From Oscillospiraceae bacterium (lineage in GTDB: Bacteria > Bacillota > Clostridia > Oscillospirales > UBA644), in the NCBI GenBank assembly GCA_015067385.1, contig SVMP01000141.1, forward strand, positions 1-5,495: a DNA stretch of 5,495 nt, read 5' to 3'. Of the stretch, positions 1-5,495 are shown piece after piece; the first letter of the stretch is position 1, and each line of letters opens with the position of its first letter. The position numbers were made by a program, and so were the translations under genes. Below the pieces are notes generated by a model. The model saw only the letters and a list, made by a program, of their open reading frames with translations. It was not told the DNA's origin and ran no database searches.

Positions 1-899
1 GTTGGCGGCAGACCATAATATTTATAGGTATTATAAGGACTATCAATAGCAAGACTTTCTGCCGTTGACGAGCCTCGTCTGTCTTCAACATCAAGCAAAT
101 AGTTTACGGTAGCATCGCTTTGAAGCTTCATGTTAATTTTTAAACGGTTATAAAAAACAGATGCTATCGTTGCCTTTTCAGTAACGACCTGACTTTCTTC
201 TTCAATAATAGAGGCAAGAATCATAACATCGTAAAAATTTCTTCCGCTTTTTTCTAATTCATCAAATATATTAGATGATTTAGCTTTTTTATCAAAGTTG
301 TCAAGAAAACGTTTTATAACACTTTCTTCAGTCTCATCCGCAAAGAACTCATAAGTATCGGGGTATAAAAAGCCTTCAAGTCTGTTTTCGGTTCCTGCTT
401 CGGGAAGATAATCGTAACCAAAGTCCCAACCCTTTATAACTTGCTCATATCGGTCTTTTGATCCAACGCCGTTTTCAACAAGAAGATCAACTATTTCACC
501 GACACTTTTACCTTCGATAAACGTTATTTTGACCGTTTTGCGATAGTTCTGAGTTGTTTTAAAGACATTAAAGATCTCGTCATAAGACATCCCGGATGAA
601 ACAGTGAAGGTACCTACCTGCAGTCTTGTTTCCAATGATTCAAGACGAGCCATAAGTTTAAATACATTAACATATTCAATAACTCCGGCATCTTTAAGCG
701 ACTGTGCAAGTTTGGTAGCCGTATCACCTTTTTCAATAGTTATAAGGATCTCTTCGTCTGTAGTTATTTGATCGCCTCTGATGTCGTTAAGAATATCAAT
801 AAGATAAAGCGCACCTGTAATTAAACCACCGATCAGGATGAGGCAAAAAACAAGTTTAATAATCTTTTTAATCATTTTTTTTCTTTTCTTTTTTCCCAT
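1..899 (-). CDS. mltG: Endolytic murein transglycosylase MltG (YceG-like), 3' end cut by the window
   Basis: MltG is a membrane-anchored lytic transglycosylase that cleaves nascent glycan strands near the synthesis site and so sets strand length. The frame is open from 899 to the left edge, giving 299 complete codons without a stop. Residues 1-13 are very basic, residues 14-35 form one hydrophobic anchor (N-terminus inside), and about 50-100 fit the LysM-like subdomain. The YceG catalytic region follows: LEGFLYPDTYEF (174-185), LASIIEEESQ (228-237), SVFYNRLKINMKLQSD (247-262), and IDSPYNTYKYYGLPP (285-299). By analogy with E. coli Glu218, the catalytic residue should be E233. E. coli MltG has about 340 residues, so roughly the last 50-80 residues lie outside. 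I chose the ATG at 899 because a good GAGGGAG sits 7 nt upstream. An in-frame ATG at 875, with an ATGA overlap, is the alternative. The gene overlaps the CPBP gene by 28 nt, so coupled translation is expected. Confidence 0.95.
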   Translation of the reverse strand, partial: MGKKKRKKMIKKIIKLVFCLILIGGLITGALYLIDILNDIRGDQITTDEEILITIEKGDTATKLAQSLKDAGVIEYVNVFKLMARLESLETRLQVGTFTVSSGMSYDEIFNVFKTTQNYRKTVKITFIEGKSVGEIVDLLVENGVGSKDRYEQVIKGWDFGYDYLPEAGTENRLEGFLYPDTYEFFADETEESVIKRFLDNFDKKAKSSNIFDELEKSGRNFYDVMILASIIEEESQVVTEKATIASVFYNRLKINMKLQSDATVNYLLDVEDRRGSSTAESLAIDSPYNTYKYYGLPP

Positions 900-1684
900 A
901 TAAGTTCTCCCTCATTGACCAACGGGCGGTCTAATTTAAGCTTTTCTTTATATTTCTTTGCGGTAGCAGAAACCGTATTATAAAGAGCAATAAGAAAAAT
1001 AAACGCTAAACCCCAAACGACAATGGCATCAAAGCCAACAGTCGTAAGTCTGCTGCTGTATACAAATAAAACATAGGATAATATGTTATTTAAGAAATGC
1101 GCAATCATTGAAGAAAACAACGAGCCTGTTATATATACCATTAACGTAAATATAACACCGGCAAAAAAATTACTGACAAAATAATAAATAGAACCGTGAA
1201 CAGCCGCAAAAAACACTGAAGATACTAAAATAGCCATAATCGTACGTTCTGAAGACAAAGACGACAAGACAGCGCCACGAAAGAAAAGCTCTTCAAATAT
1301 TGCAGGTATTACGGCGACGGTAACAACCGAAAGCCAGATATTATCGGAATCAAACATTGCAAATGAACTGTTGGGAATTGTAGTGCCGAAAAGATCCAAA
1401 ACTGTTATAGTCAAAAGATTTATCAAAAAACCCCCGGATATAACAAGAAAAGTCATATGCAATAAAAGTTTGAAATCATCATTCTGAAAGAATTGAAGTC
1501 TAAAAAATCTTTTTCTCGAAATTTTAGGGCTTGTAGCTTTTAAGAAAATACTGCCGAGAATAAATAAACCTATACTCAAACCGGTATATATAAGTTCTCT
1601 GTTTGAAAAATCAAAAAAAGATACTGTCTTCAAAACAACTGCTATAACAGAACAAACACCTGCGGTCAAAATAATTCGTTTCAT
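872..1684 (-). CDS. CPBP family intramembrane glutamic/metalloprotease (CAAX protease, Abi-like)
   Basis: This is a 270-residue polytopic membrane protein with about eight hydrophobic segments (roughly 4-22, 31-48, 72-97, 115-131, 148-165, 170-190, 197-210, 216-240). The three CPBP/Rce1 motifs are intact: EELFFR with E131, E132 and R136; FAAVH with F159 and H163; and HFLNN with H196 and N200. An active intramembrane peptidase is therefore expected. The substrate cannot be read from the sequence. Known bacterial relatives act in peptide processing, bacteriocin immunity or signalling. The C-terminal tail (about 241-270) is highly charged and ends in a lysine run encoded by the A-rich overlap with mltG. 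The start overlaps the stop of the 5-formyl-THF cyclo-ligase gene as ATGA (1681-1684). Its own Shine-Dalgarno is weak (AAAGG at 1695-1699, 10 nt spacing), which suggests translational coupling. Placement between a folate gene and mltG argues for a housekeeping rather than phage-defence role, but this is inference. Confidence 0.92.
   Translation of the reverse strand: MKRIILTAGVCSVIAVVLKTVSFFDFSNRELIYTGLSIGLFILGSIFLKATSPKISRKRFFRLQFFQNDDFKLLLHMTFLVISGGFLINLLTITVLDLFGTTIPNSSFAMFDSDNIWLSVVTVAVIPAIFEELFFRGAVLSSLSSERTIMAILVSSVFFAAVHGSIYYFVSNFFAGVIFTLMVYITGSLFSSMIAHFLNNILSYVLFVYSSRLTTVGFDAIVVWGLAFIFLIALYNTVSATAKKYKEKLKLDRPLVNEGELIWEKRKEKK
907..913 (-). promoter_or_regulatory. Shine-Dalgarno site of mltG
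   Basis: On the minus strand this reads GAGGGAG, 7 nt before the ATG at 899-897. It lies inside the 3' end of the CPBP coding region. It favours the 899 start over the in-frame ATG at 875, which is preceded only by an A-rich run. Confidence 0.75.
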
Positions 1685-2247
1685 AGAGAGATAACCTTTT
1701 TTTCAGTCACGATTATGTCAACAGAAATATCATATCGACCCTTAGGCAATGATTCTGCCATAAACGAAGAATAACACAAACCAATTTTTGTACCCATGAA
1801 ATCCGGTAGAAAACGGTCATAGAATCCTTTTCCGTAGCCCAAACGATAACCTTTTAAATCATATGACATCGCGGGAACAATAATTATATCTGAAGGTTGT
1901 GGTTTGTATATTTCTGTTTCGAAAGCAGGTGCTTTAATTTTAAATGCGTCCACAACGAGTTCTTCAGATGAGTTCACTTTATAAAAAGACATCTGAGAAT
2001 TCTCGTAACACTTAGGGAAATAACAAGATTTACCCGCTTTTAATGCATTTTCGAAAATCTCATCCGTTGAAATTTCCGCATCGGTAGAAGCATAAAATAA
2101 AATTTGATTAGCATATCTGAACGATAACATATTAAGAAATCTTTTTGCTATACTTTCATCAAGTTTAACTTTTTCTTCTTTCGATAATGCTTTTCTTTTA
2201 TCCGAGTATTTAGTACGAAGTTCGTTTTTATATGTTCTTATATCCAT
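1681..2247 (-). CDS. 5-formyltetrahydrofolate cyclo-ligase (MTHFS / YgfA / YqgN family)
   Basis: This cytosolic enzyme uses ATP to convert 5-formyl-THF to 5,10-methenyl-THF, returning a stable folate by-product to the one-carbon pool. At 188 residues it has normal family length. Family landmarks are the basic N-terminus (ELRTKYSDKRKAL, 9-21), EISTDEIFENALKAGK (58-73) followed by FPK, VPAMSYD (124-130), and the diagnostic glycine-rich phosphate-binding loop GYRLGYGKGFYDRFL (133-147). The C-terminus DISVDIIVTEK (173-183) matches the usual HDVxVDxIVTE block, with Tyr (Y172) where His is common. The ATG at 2247 follows the stop of the DJ-1-like gene after only 3 nt. Upstream there is only a poor AAAGAGAA-like sequence at long spacing, so translation probably depends on ribosomes finishing the upstream gene. 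The stop overlaps the next start by 4 nt. Confidence 0.95.
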   Translation of the reverse strand: MDIRTYKNELRTKYSDKRKALSKEEKVKLDESIAKRFLNMLSFRYANQILFYASTDAEISTDEIFENALKAGKSCYFPKCYENSQMSFYKVNSSEELVVDAFKIKAPAFETEIYKPQPSDIIIVPAMSYDLKGYRLGYGKGFYDRFLPDFMGTKIGLCYSSFMAESLPKGRYDISVDIIVTEKKVISL

Positions 2248-2250
2248 AGT

Positions 2251-2787
2251 TTAATAAATTTTCTCTTTAACTGTTTGTGCTAAATTACCGCAACCAAGCG
2301 CATGAGCCAATGCATAACCAAATTCATATGCTGCGCCGGCACCTTTTGCTGTTATGATCCTATCGTTACAAGCAACTCTTTCATTGACAATATCCGCACC
2401 GATAAGATATTCTTCAAATCCGGGATAACATGTTGCCTTTAAACCTTTAAGAATTCCTCTTTTGCCGAGAATCGATGGAGCTGCGCAAATAGCACCGATA
2501 AGAAGCTTATTGTCTAAGGCAAATTTTAATATATTATTTGTTTTATCCGACTTATCAAGGTTTTCAGTACCAAGACCGCCACCGGGGAAAACAATACATT
2601 CCGCATCAGACAAATCAAGTTCTTCAACATTCATATCGCAAATAACTTTTATTCCGTGCGCACCTTCAACAATCTTATCTCCTGTAAACGAAACAAGTTT
2701 GCATCCAAGCTCACATCTTGTCAGGATATCAAACGGAACAAGCGCTTCCGCTTCTTCAAAACCGTTTGCCATCATAAAATAAACCAT
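2251..2787 (-). CDS. DJ-1/PfpI family protein (ThiJ/YajL-like)
   Basis: This is a 178-residue single-domain protein of the DJ-1 branch of the PfpI/class I glutamine amidotransferase-like superfamily. Visible landmarks are the N-terminal strand and FEEAEALVP (10-18), where E14 aligns with human DJ-1 Glu18; VFPGGGLGTENL (66-77); GAICAAP (98-104) on the nucleophile elbow with the reactive C101 (human Cys106); CYPGFEE (120-126); and ITAKGAGAAYEFGYALAHAL (145-164). Y121 occupies the place of human His126. The Cys/Glu pair is complete, so an oxidation-sensitive cysteine is expected. Reported activities in the family (glyoxalase, deglycase, chaperone) are debated and none can be chosen from sequence. 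The start is supported by a strong CGGAGGT 9 nt upstream. The gene begins 38 nt after the SGNH-like gene and leads directly into the cyclo-ligase gene. Confidence 0.93.
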   Translation of the reverse strand: MVYFMMANGFEEAEALVPFDILTRCELGCKLVSFTGDKIVEGAHGIKVICDMNVEELDLSDAECIVFPGGGLGTENLDKSDKTNNILKFALDNKLLIGAICAAPSILGKRGILKGLKATCYPGFEEYLIGADIVNERVACNDRIITAKGAGAAYEFGYALAHALGCGNLAQTVKEKIY

Positions 2788-2796
2788 AATTAACAG

Positions 2797-2803
2797 ACCT
2801 CCG
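2797..2803 (-). promoter_or_regulatory. Shine-Dalgarno site of the DJ-1-like gene, possibly masked by a hairpin
   Basis: The minus strand reads CGGAGGT, 9 nt before the ATG at 2787-2785. The GGTCT at 2799-2795 can pair with AGACC at 2819-2815, and GG (2802-2801) can pair with CC (2813-2812) across an A/A mismatch. The site may therefore be partly sequestered in the mRNA. The ribosome site is clear; the masking is inferred from base complementarity only. Confidence 0.65.
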
Positions 2804-2816
2804 TTTCAAAGGGTGG

Positions 2817-2845
2817 TCTCCAACCTTAATCAATAAGGTTGGAGA
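2817..2845 (-). repeat. Perfect 12-bp inverted repeat overlapping the stop codon of the SGNH-like gene
   Basis: The arms 2817-2828 (TCTCCAACCTTA) and 2834-2845 (TAAGGTTGGAGA) pair perfectly around a 5-nt loop. On the minus-strand transcript the first arm is the last coding stretch of the SGNH-like gene. The TAA stop (2828-2826) lies in the second arm. The following minus-strand bases are CCACCCTTTG, so there is no U-run and this is not a textbook intrinsic terminator for the genes present. A T5 run follows on the plus strand (2850-2854), but no plus-strand gene needs it. Possible roles are partial terminator, mRNA 3'-end stabiliser or processing site between the two operon modules, or a translational coupling element. 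Confidence 0.6.
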
Positions 2846-4832
2846 GATATTTTTCAGATATTTCAAAAACAACGATATCGGGCGCTTCATTGATAAGTTC
2901 TCTTGTTGTCCAGTCCCCGTTATTAAGAATATAACTTACATTACTGAAAGATTCAGAAATGAACGGGATCATAGTTACCAAAGCTTCGTCATGGATAACA
3001 ACAACATGTTTATCGTTCAAAGCAGTTTTATTAGTTGTATTTATATAATTTTCGGTACGATACATTTCATTTTTTTCTGTAAGTTCTTCAACGACACCGG
3101 AGCCGAAAACTTTATTGATATCCGCTATAACAGGTGTTTCTGTTTCGCTGTTTGTTTTAAAAGGATTAATTTGAGCAGTTGCGATCTGTACATTATTCTT
3201 TCTTGTCTTTTTAAAAGAATAATCGTACTCTTTATAACTGTCGCCATAACCCATAAGCATAGCAAGACTTTTCATTTTTGTTTCAACAACTTCAATTTCA
3301 TACGATTCAAGATCAAGCGTCTCAACAGTTTCATCATTAGAAGCAATCTTGCCGAGAAGAAGATTTGTTGTTGTGAATGCACCGTAACTGTTAAGATAAT
3401 TATCGGTTTTAAAGAATACGTCTCTGTCGTAAGCTGCAGAAATAAGCTGATCTCTGATCTCAACAATATTCATATCTGAATATTTCCAAAGATAATCATA
3501 AACCTGAGTAAGACGATCTTCTCTGTCCATTCTTCTTACTGAAGAAGGCATCATATTCTCATATACGGCACTCTTATCCGGAACTATAAGAACATACATG
3601 TCGATTCCCTGAGCATTGAGAATTTTTTCATAGCCTAAGAGTGTATCTCTGATGCTGATAAGATCTTCTTTGGTATATGAATTCATTCTCTTATATGTTG
3701 TAAGTTCATCAACACTGAAAAGCCAATTGTTTTTACCTATAACAACATCTTCATACTGAGAATCTGCAAAAAGGAACGTTTTGAGATTGGAATAAGATGT
3801 TGAAAGTGTTGTATTAAAAGGATACTGTTTTTCAAAATGATCTACGGCTTCATTGGAATACTGCATGAAACGTGCAATTTTGAAATCAGGTGCATTATAA
3901 TCTTCGGGAAGTTCAGATGCAAAAAATACACCGGAAAGAATTGATGCACTGAGAACAAGACCGATTGAAGCAACTGTTATAACTTCTGTTGCATTTGCCT
4001 TTTGTTTGGATTTAACAAATCTGATAACACTTATTATAACGCAAAGTACAAATATTATCAAAACAGATATTGTTTTTAACAAATAATCCAATGAACCGGG
4101 TTCGATTCCCAAACCAAAAACAAGGATAAGTACAAAAGCAACTATAAAAAGAACAAAAAGGATAAACTCAGGTGTACGATACCAATCTTTTACACCGCCT
4201 TTTACCATTTTTACGATCAAAAGAACACCAAACATCAATGCAAGAGTTAATGCAGATGAAATAATAATAAGCGTAGGACGTCCGTTTGTTACATTAATGG
4301 GCTGAGAGTTTGTAAAATATGAACCGATTTTTGTTGCCTTAATTGATGCATATCCATCTTTATCCGTAAAATTTGACATCTGCGAAACGATATCAAATAC
4401 AGAACCGATCTTATCATATGTTAATTTTAACTCACGCGAGAAAGATTCAATATTAATGCTTCTGATTGCGAAAGAAACATTTCTTTGAGTGCTGAGTGAA
4501 AATTTAAGGAAAGATATTCTATCCGCAGGAACTTCAAATGTAACTGTCTGGAAAGAATTCTGTCCTTTTACCGGAACAGTCTGTTTATTTGCATCATCAA
4601 ATCGGCTGCCGGATAAATTATCGTAATAAAGCGTAAATGTATCGCTGACAGTTGTTTTAATGTCAAGAGAAACAGTATACGTAAGTCCGTCTGCGTGTTC
4701 ACCTAAAAGAGGATTGACAGCAAGAAAATAAATCAGAACGGTAGATACGATAAAAACACCAAGGAAAATACCGAATTCTATAAGTTTTTTCTTATTGAGA
4801 ACAATATCGTGATTTTCTAAAAATTCAAACAT
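2826..4832 (-). CDS. AlgX/AlgJ/DHHW-like SGNH-fold membrane protein with degenerate active site, partner of the MBOAT acyltransferase
   Basis: This 668-residue protein is predicted to have five membrane helices (about 20-40, 187-208, 222-243, 253-273, 285-305). An outside domain rich in beta-strand-like sequence lies between helices 1 and 2 (about 44-180), and a large outside C-terminal domain spans 306-668. The latter has AlgX/AlgJ-family landmarks: VVIGKNNWLF (363-372), YVLIVPDKSAVY (413-424), SLAMLMGYGDSY (522-533) and VVVIHDEALVTMIPFI (610-625). In active members the catalytic Asp and His lie in a DxHW motif and the Ser in a DSF motif. Here these positions read D477-N-Y-L and D615-E-A, so Asp remains while His and Ser appear lost. 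Catalytic O-acetyl transfer is doubtful; a binding or scaffolding role with the MBOAT protein is likelier. The start at 4832 is chosen because AAGGAGG lies 8 nt upstream. An upstream in-frame ATG at 4910 would overlap the MBOAT gene by 65 nt and lacks such a site. The role is inferred from the neighbour and fold. Confidence 0.8.
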   Translation of the reverse strand: MFEFLENHDIVLNKKKLIEFGIFLGVFIVSTVLIYFLAVNPLLGEHADGLTYTVSLDIKTTVSDTFTLYYDNLSGSRFDDANKQTVPVKGQNSFQTVTFEVPADRISFLKFSLSTQRNVSFAIRSINIESFSRELKLTYDKIGSVFDIVSQMSNFTDKDGYASIKATKIGSYFTNSQPINVTNGRPTLIIISSALTLALMFGVLLIVKMVKGGVKDWYRTPEFILFVLFIVAFVLILVFGLGIEPGSLDYLLKTISVLIIFVLCVIISVIRFVKSKQKANATEVITVASIGLVLSASILSGVFFASELPEDYNAPDFKIARFMQYSNEAVDHFEKQYPFNTTLSTSYSNLKTFLFADSQYEDVVIGKNNWLFSVDELTTYKRMNSYTKEDLISIRDTLLGYEKILNAQGIDMYVLIVPDKSAVYENMMPSSVRRMDREDRLTQVYDYLWKYSDMNIVEIRDQLISAAYDRDVFFKTDNYLNSYGAFTTTNLLLGKIASNDETVETLDLESYEIEVVETKMKSLAMLMGYGDSYKEYDYSFKKTRKNNVQIATAQINPFKTNSETETPVIADINKVFGSGVVEELTEKNEMYRTENYINTTNKTALNDKHVVVIHDEALVTMIPFISESFSNVSYILNNGDWTTRELINEAPDIVVFEISEKYLSNLID

Positions 4833-4840
4833 TGTCTTAC

Positions 4841-4847
4841 CCTCCTT
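4841..4847 (-). promoter_or_regulatory. Shine-Dalgarno site overlapping the MBOAT stop codon
   Basis: The minus strand reads AAGGAGG, a near-perfect ribosome binding site 8 nt before the ATG at 4832-4830. Its first bases are shared with the TAA stop of the MBOAT gene (4848-4846). This decides the start of the SGNH-like gene at 4832 and implies coupled translation of the pair. Confidence 0.85.
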
Positions 4848-5495
4848 AATAACGGAAATATTCAAACACGCCGTTTTCTCCGGAATTGAGAGAAAGAAGT
4901 GTAAAAGCAAGAATAAAAGCTACGATCACAGCGTATATGGGACGGAAAATATTATCAAATGACGGAAGTTTTTCTTTGATTTTTGAATATATCTTCGAAA
5001 TAAGTGTTTTGGTGAAAGGAAGAGCAAAAATAAGAGCAATAACGCAAATAATGAATGATTCATTATCAAAAAATTCTCTGATGCCCATTCTTGTGTTAAT
5101 ATAACCAAAACCTGCCATAGCTTTAAGGAATGTCCAAAGCTGTGAAAGAGAATCAACTCGAAGCATCATCCAACCGAGGATAACAACAGCAACAGCGTAG
5201 ACATTACCGAGAACTCTGCCGACTTTGCCGGAAAATTTAGCCTTTATACGTTCAACTCGTCTTGTTTTTTCTATCATAAGGAAGAAACCGAAATAGATAC
5301 CGACAAGAATCGTAAGCCATGAAGCTTTATGCCAAAGAGCACAAAGGAAAATTGTAATGCCCATATTTATGTACATCCACTTACGACTGTGCTCATTACC
5401 GCCTACTTTGCGGTTGCCGCCGAGAGGAATATAAACATATTCTTTAAACCAGGACGATATACTGATTCTCCAACGGTTCGTCCAAAAATCCGTAA
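4846..5495 (-). CDS. MBOAT family O-acyltransferase (AlgI/DltB/PatA-like), C-terminal 215 residues; 5' part outside the window
   Basis: MBOAT proteins are polytopic membrane enzymes that pass acyl groups, often acetyl, from a cytoplasmic donor across the membrane for modification of polysaccharides or wall polymers. The frame is open to the right edge, so the first half of a protein usually about 450-500 residues long is missing. The internal ATG at 5376 is not the start, because conserved family sequence precedes it. From the edge, in window residues: FWTNRWRISISSWFKEYVYI (3-22) followed by PLGGNR (23-28), the classic AlgI signature; then ALWHKASW (52-59) carrying the invariant catalytic His (H55, codon 5331-5329) in a helix. 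About four membrane segments are visible (around 41-75, 97-112, 145-164, 182-200), and the C-terminus ends FEYFRY, like the FIYFxF tail of AlgI proteins. The usual Gly after WH is Lys here. The stop lies 13 nt before the SGNH-like gene, so the two are co-transcribed. Confidence 0.93.
   Translation of the reverse strand, partial: TDFWTNRWRISISSWFKEYVYIPLGGNRKVGGNEHSRKWMYINMGITIFLCALWHKASWLTILVGIYFGFFLMIEKTRRVERIKAKFSGKVGRVLGNVYAVAVVILGWMMLRVDSLSQLWTFLKAMAGFGYINTRMGIREFFDNESFIICVIALIFALPFTKTLISKIYSKIKEKLPSFDNIFRPIYAVIVAFILAFTLLSLNSGENGVFEYFRY

Noticed and set aside
872..1684. CPBP/Abi protein as a phage-defence gene
   Set aside because: The Abi name is historical for the family. The neighbours are housekeeping and wall genes, and there is no nuclease, toxin, mobile element or other defence marker in the window.
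2462..2782. Plus-strand open frame of 106 codons
   Set aside because: It lies antisense inside the DJ-1-like gene, has no ribosome binding site or recognisable motif, and its low-complexity Ser/Pro-rich product is typical of a shadow frame.
2817..2854. Hairpin plus T5 as a plus-strand intrinsic terminator
   Set aside because: It has the right shape on the plus strand, but no plus-strand gene lies before it. It would matter only for an antisense transcript, for which I see no evidence.
2788..2870. Promoter for the DJ-1-like gene upstream of 2787
   Set aside because: Only weak matches are present (TTGTTT, 17 nt, TATCTC on the minus strand, inside the upstream coding end). In an AT-rich sequence this is not distinguishable from chance.
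2991..3479. Plus-strand open frame of 162 codons
   Set aside because: It is antisense to the SGNH-like gene, whose minus-strand frame carries family motifs. The product is Cys/Phe/Ile-rich without any family feature.
4833..4910. Longer start for the SGNH-like protein at 4910, adding 26 residues
   Set aside because: It would overlap the MBOAT gene by 65 nt and lacks a Shine-Dalgarno site. The ATG at 4832 has AAGGAGG at ideal spacing, followed by a normal signal-anchor layout.
4886..5104. Plus-strand open frame of 72 codons, and short minus-strand frames at 3272-3466 and 4926-5156
   Set aside because: All lie inside well-supported genes in other frames and show no initiation signal or conserved motif.
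5374..5376. ATG at 5376 as the start of the MBOAT gene
   Set aside because: The frame continues upstream to the window edge and encodes the conserved AlgI block ending in PLGGNR, so this ATG is an internal methionine.

Overview
The window is AT-rich and carries six tightly packed genes, all on the minus strand. There is no intergenic stretch longer than about 40 bases. Strong AGGAGG-type ribosome binding sites, 4-nt ATGA overlaps, the codon choice and the protein families suggest a low-GC Firmicute, most likely an anaerobic Clostridia (Oscillospiraceae or Ruminococcaceae type). This assignment is an inference, because there is no rRNA or other taxonomic marker in the window.

Reading in the direction of transcription (right to left), the first module (5495-2826) is an extracellular acylation pair. 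It begins with the C-terminal half of an AlgI-like membrane-bound O-acyltransferase (MBOAT). A 668-residue membrane protein follows, whose C-terminal domain resembles the AlgX/AlgJ/DHHW SGNH hydrolases. Such pairs normally move acyl groups across the membrane and place them on a polysaccharide or wall polymer. Here the SGNH-like partner appears to lack both the catalytic His and the catalytic Ser, and it carries an extra five-helix, ectodomain-containing N-terminal half. It looks like a pseudoenzyme and is the most unusual item in the window.

A perfect 12-bp hairpin overlaps the stop codon of that gene. The second module (2787-1) starts 38 nt after that stop: a DJ-1/PfpI protein, 5-formyltetrahydrofolate cyclo-ligase, a CPBP-family intramembrane protease, and the endolytic murein transglycosylase MltG (truncated by the window edge). 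These four genes are separated by 3 nt or overlap by 4 to 28 nt, so they are almost certainly co-transcribed and translationally coupled. Their shared theme is housekeeping: folate salvage and repair, plus peptidoglycan strand termination. The CPBP/mltG overlap contains an A8 run with a classical A_AAA_AAA heptamer directly before the CPBP stop codon, which makes a -1 frameshift fusion conceivable.

I found no RNA genes, mobile elements, CRISPR arrays or convincing promoters. The families are known ones. The novelty candidates are the degenerate SGNH-like protein and the translational signals at two gene junctions.
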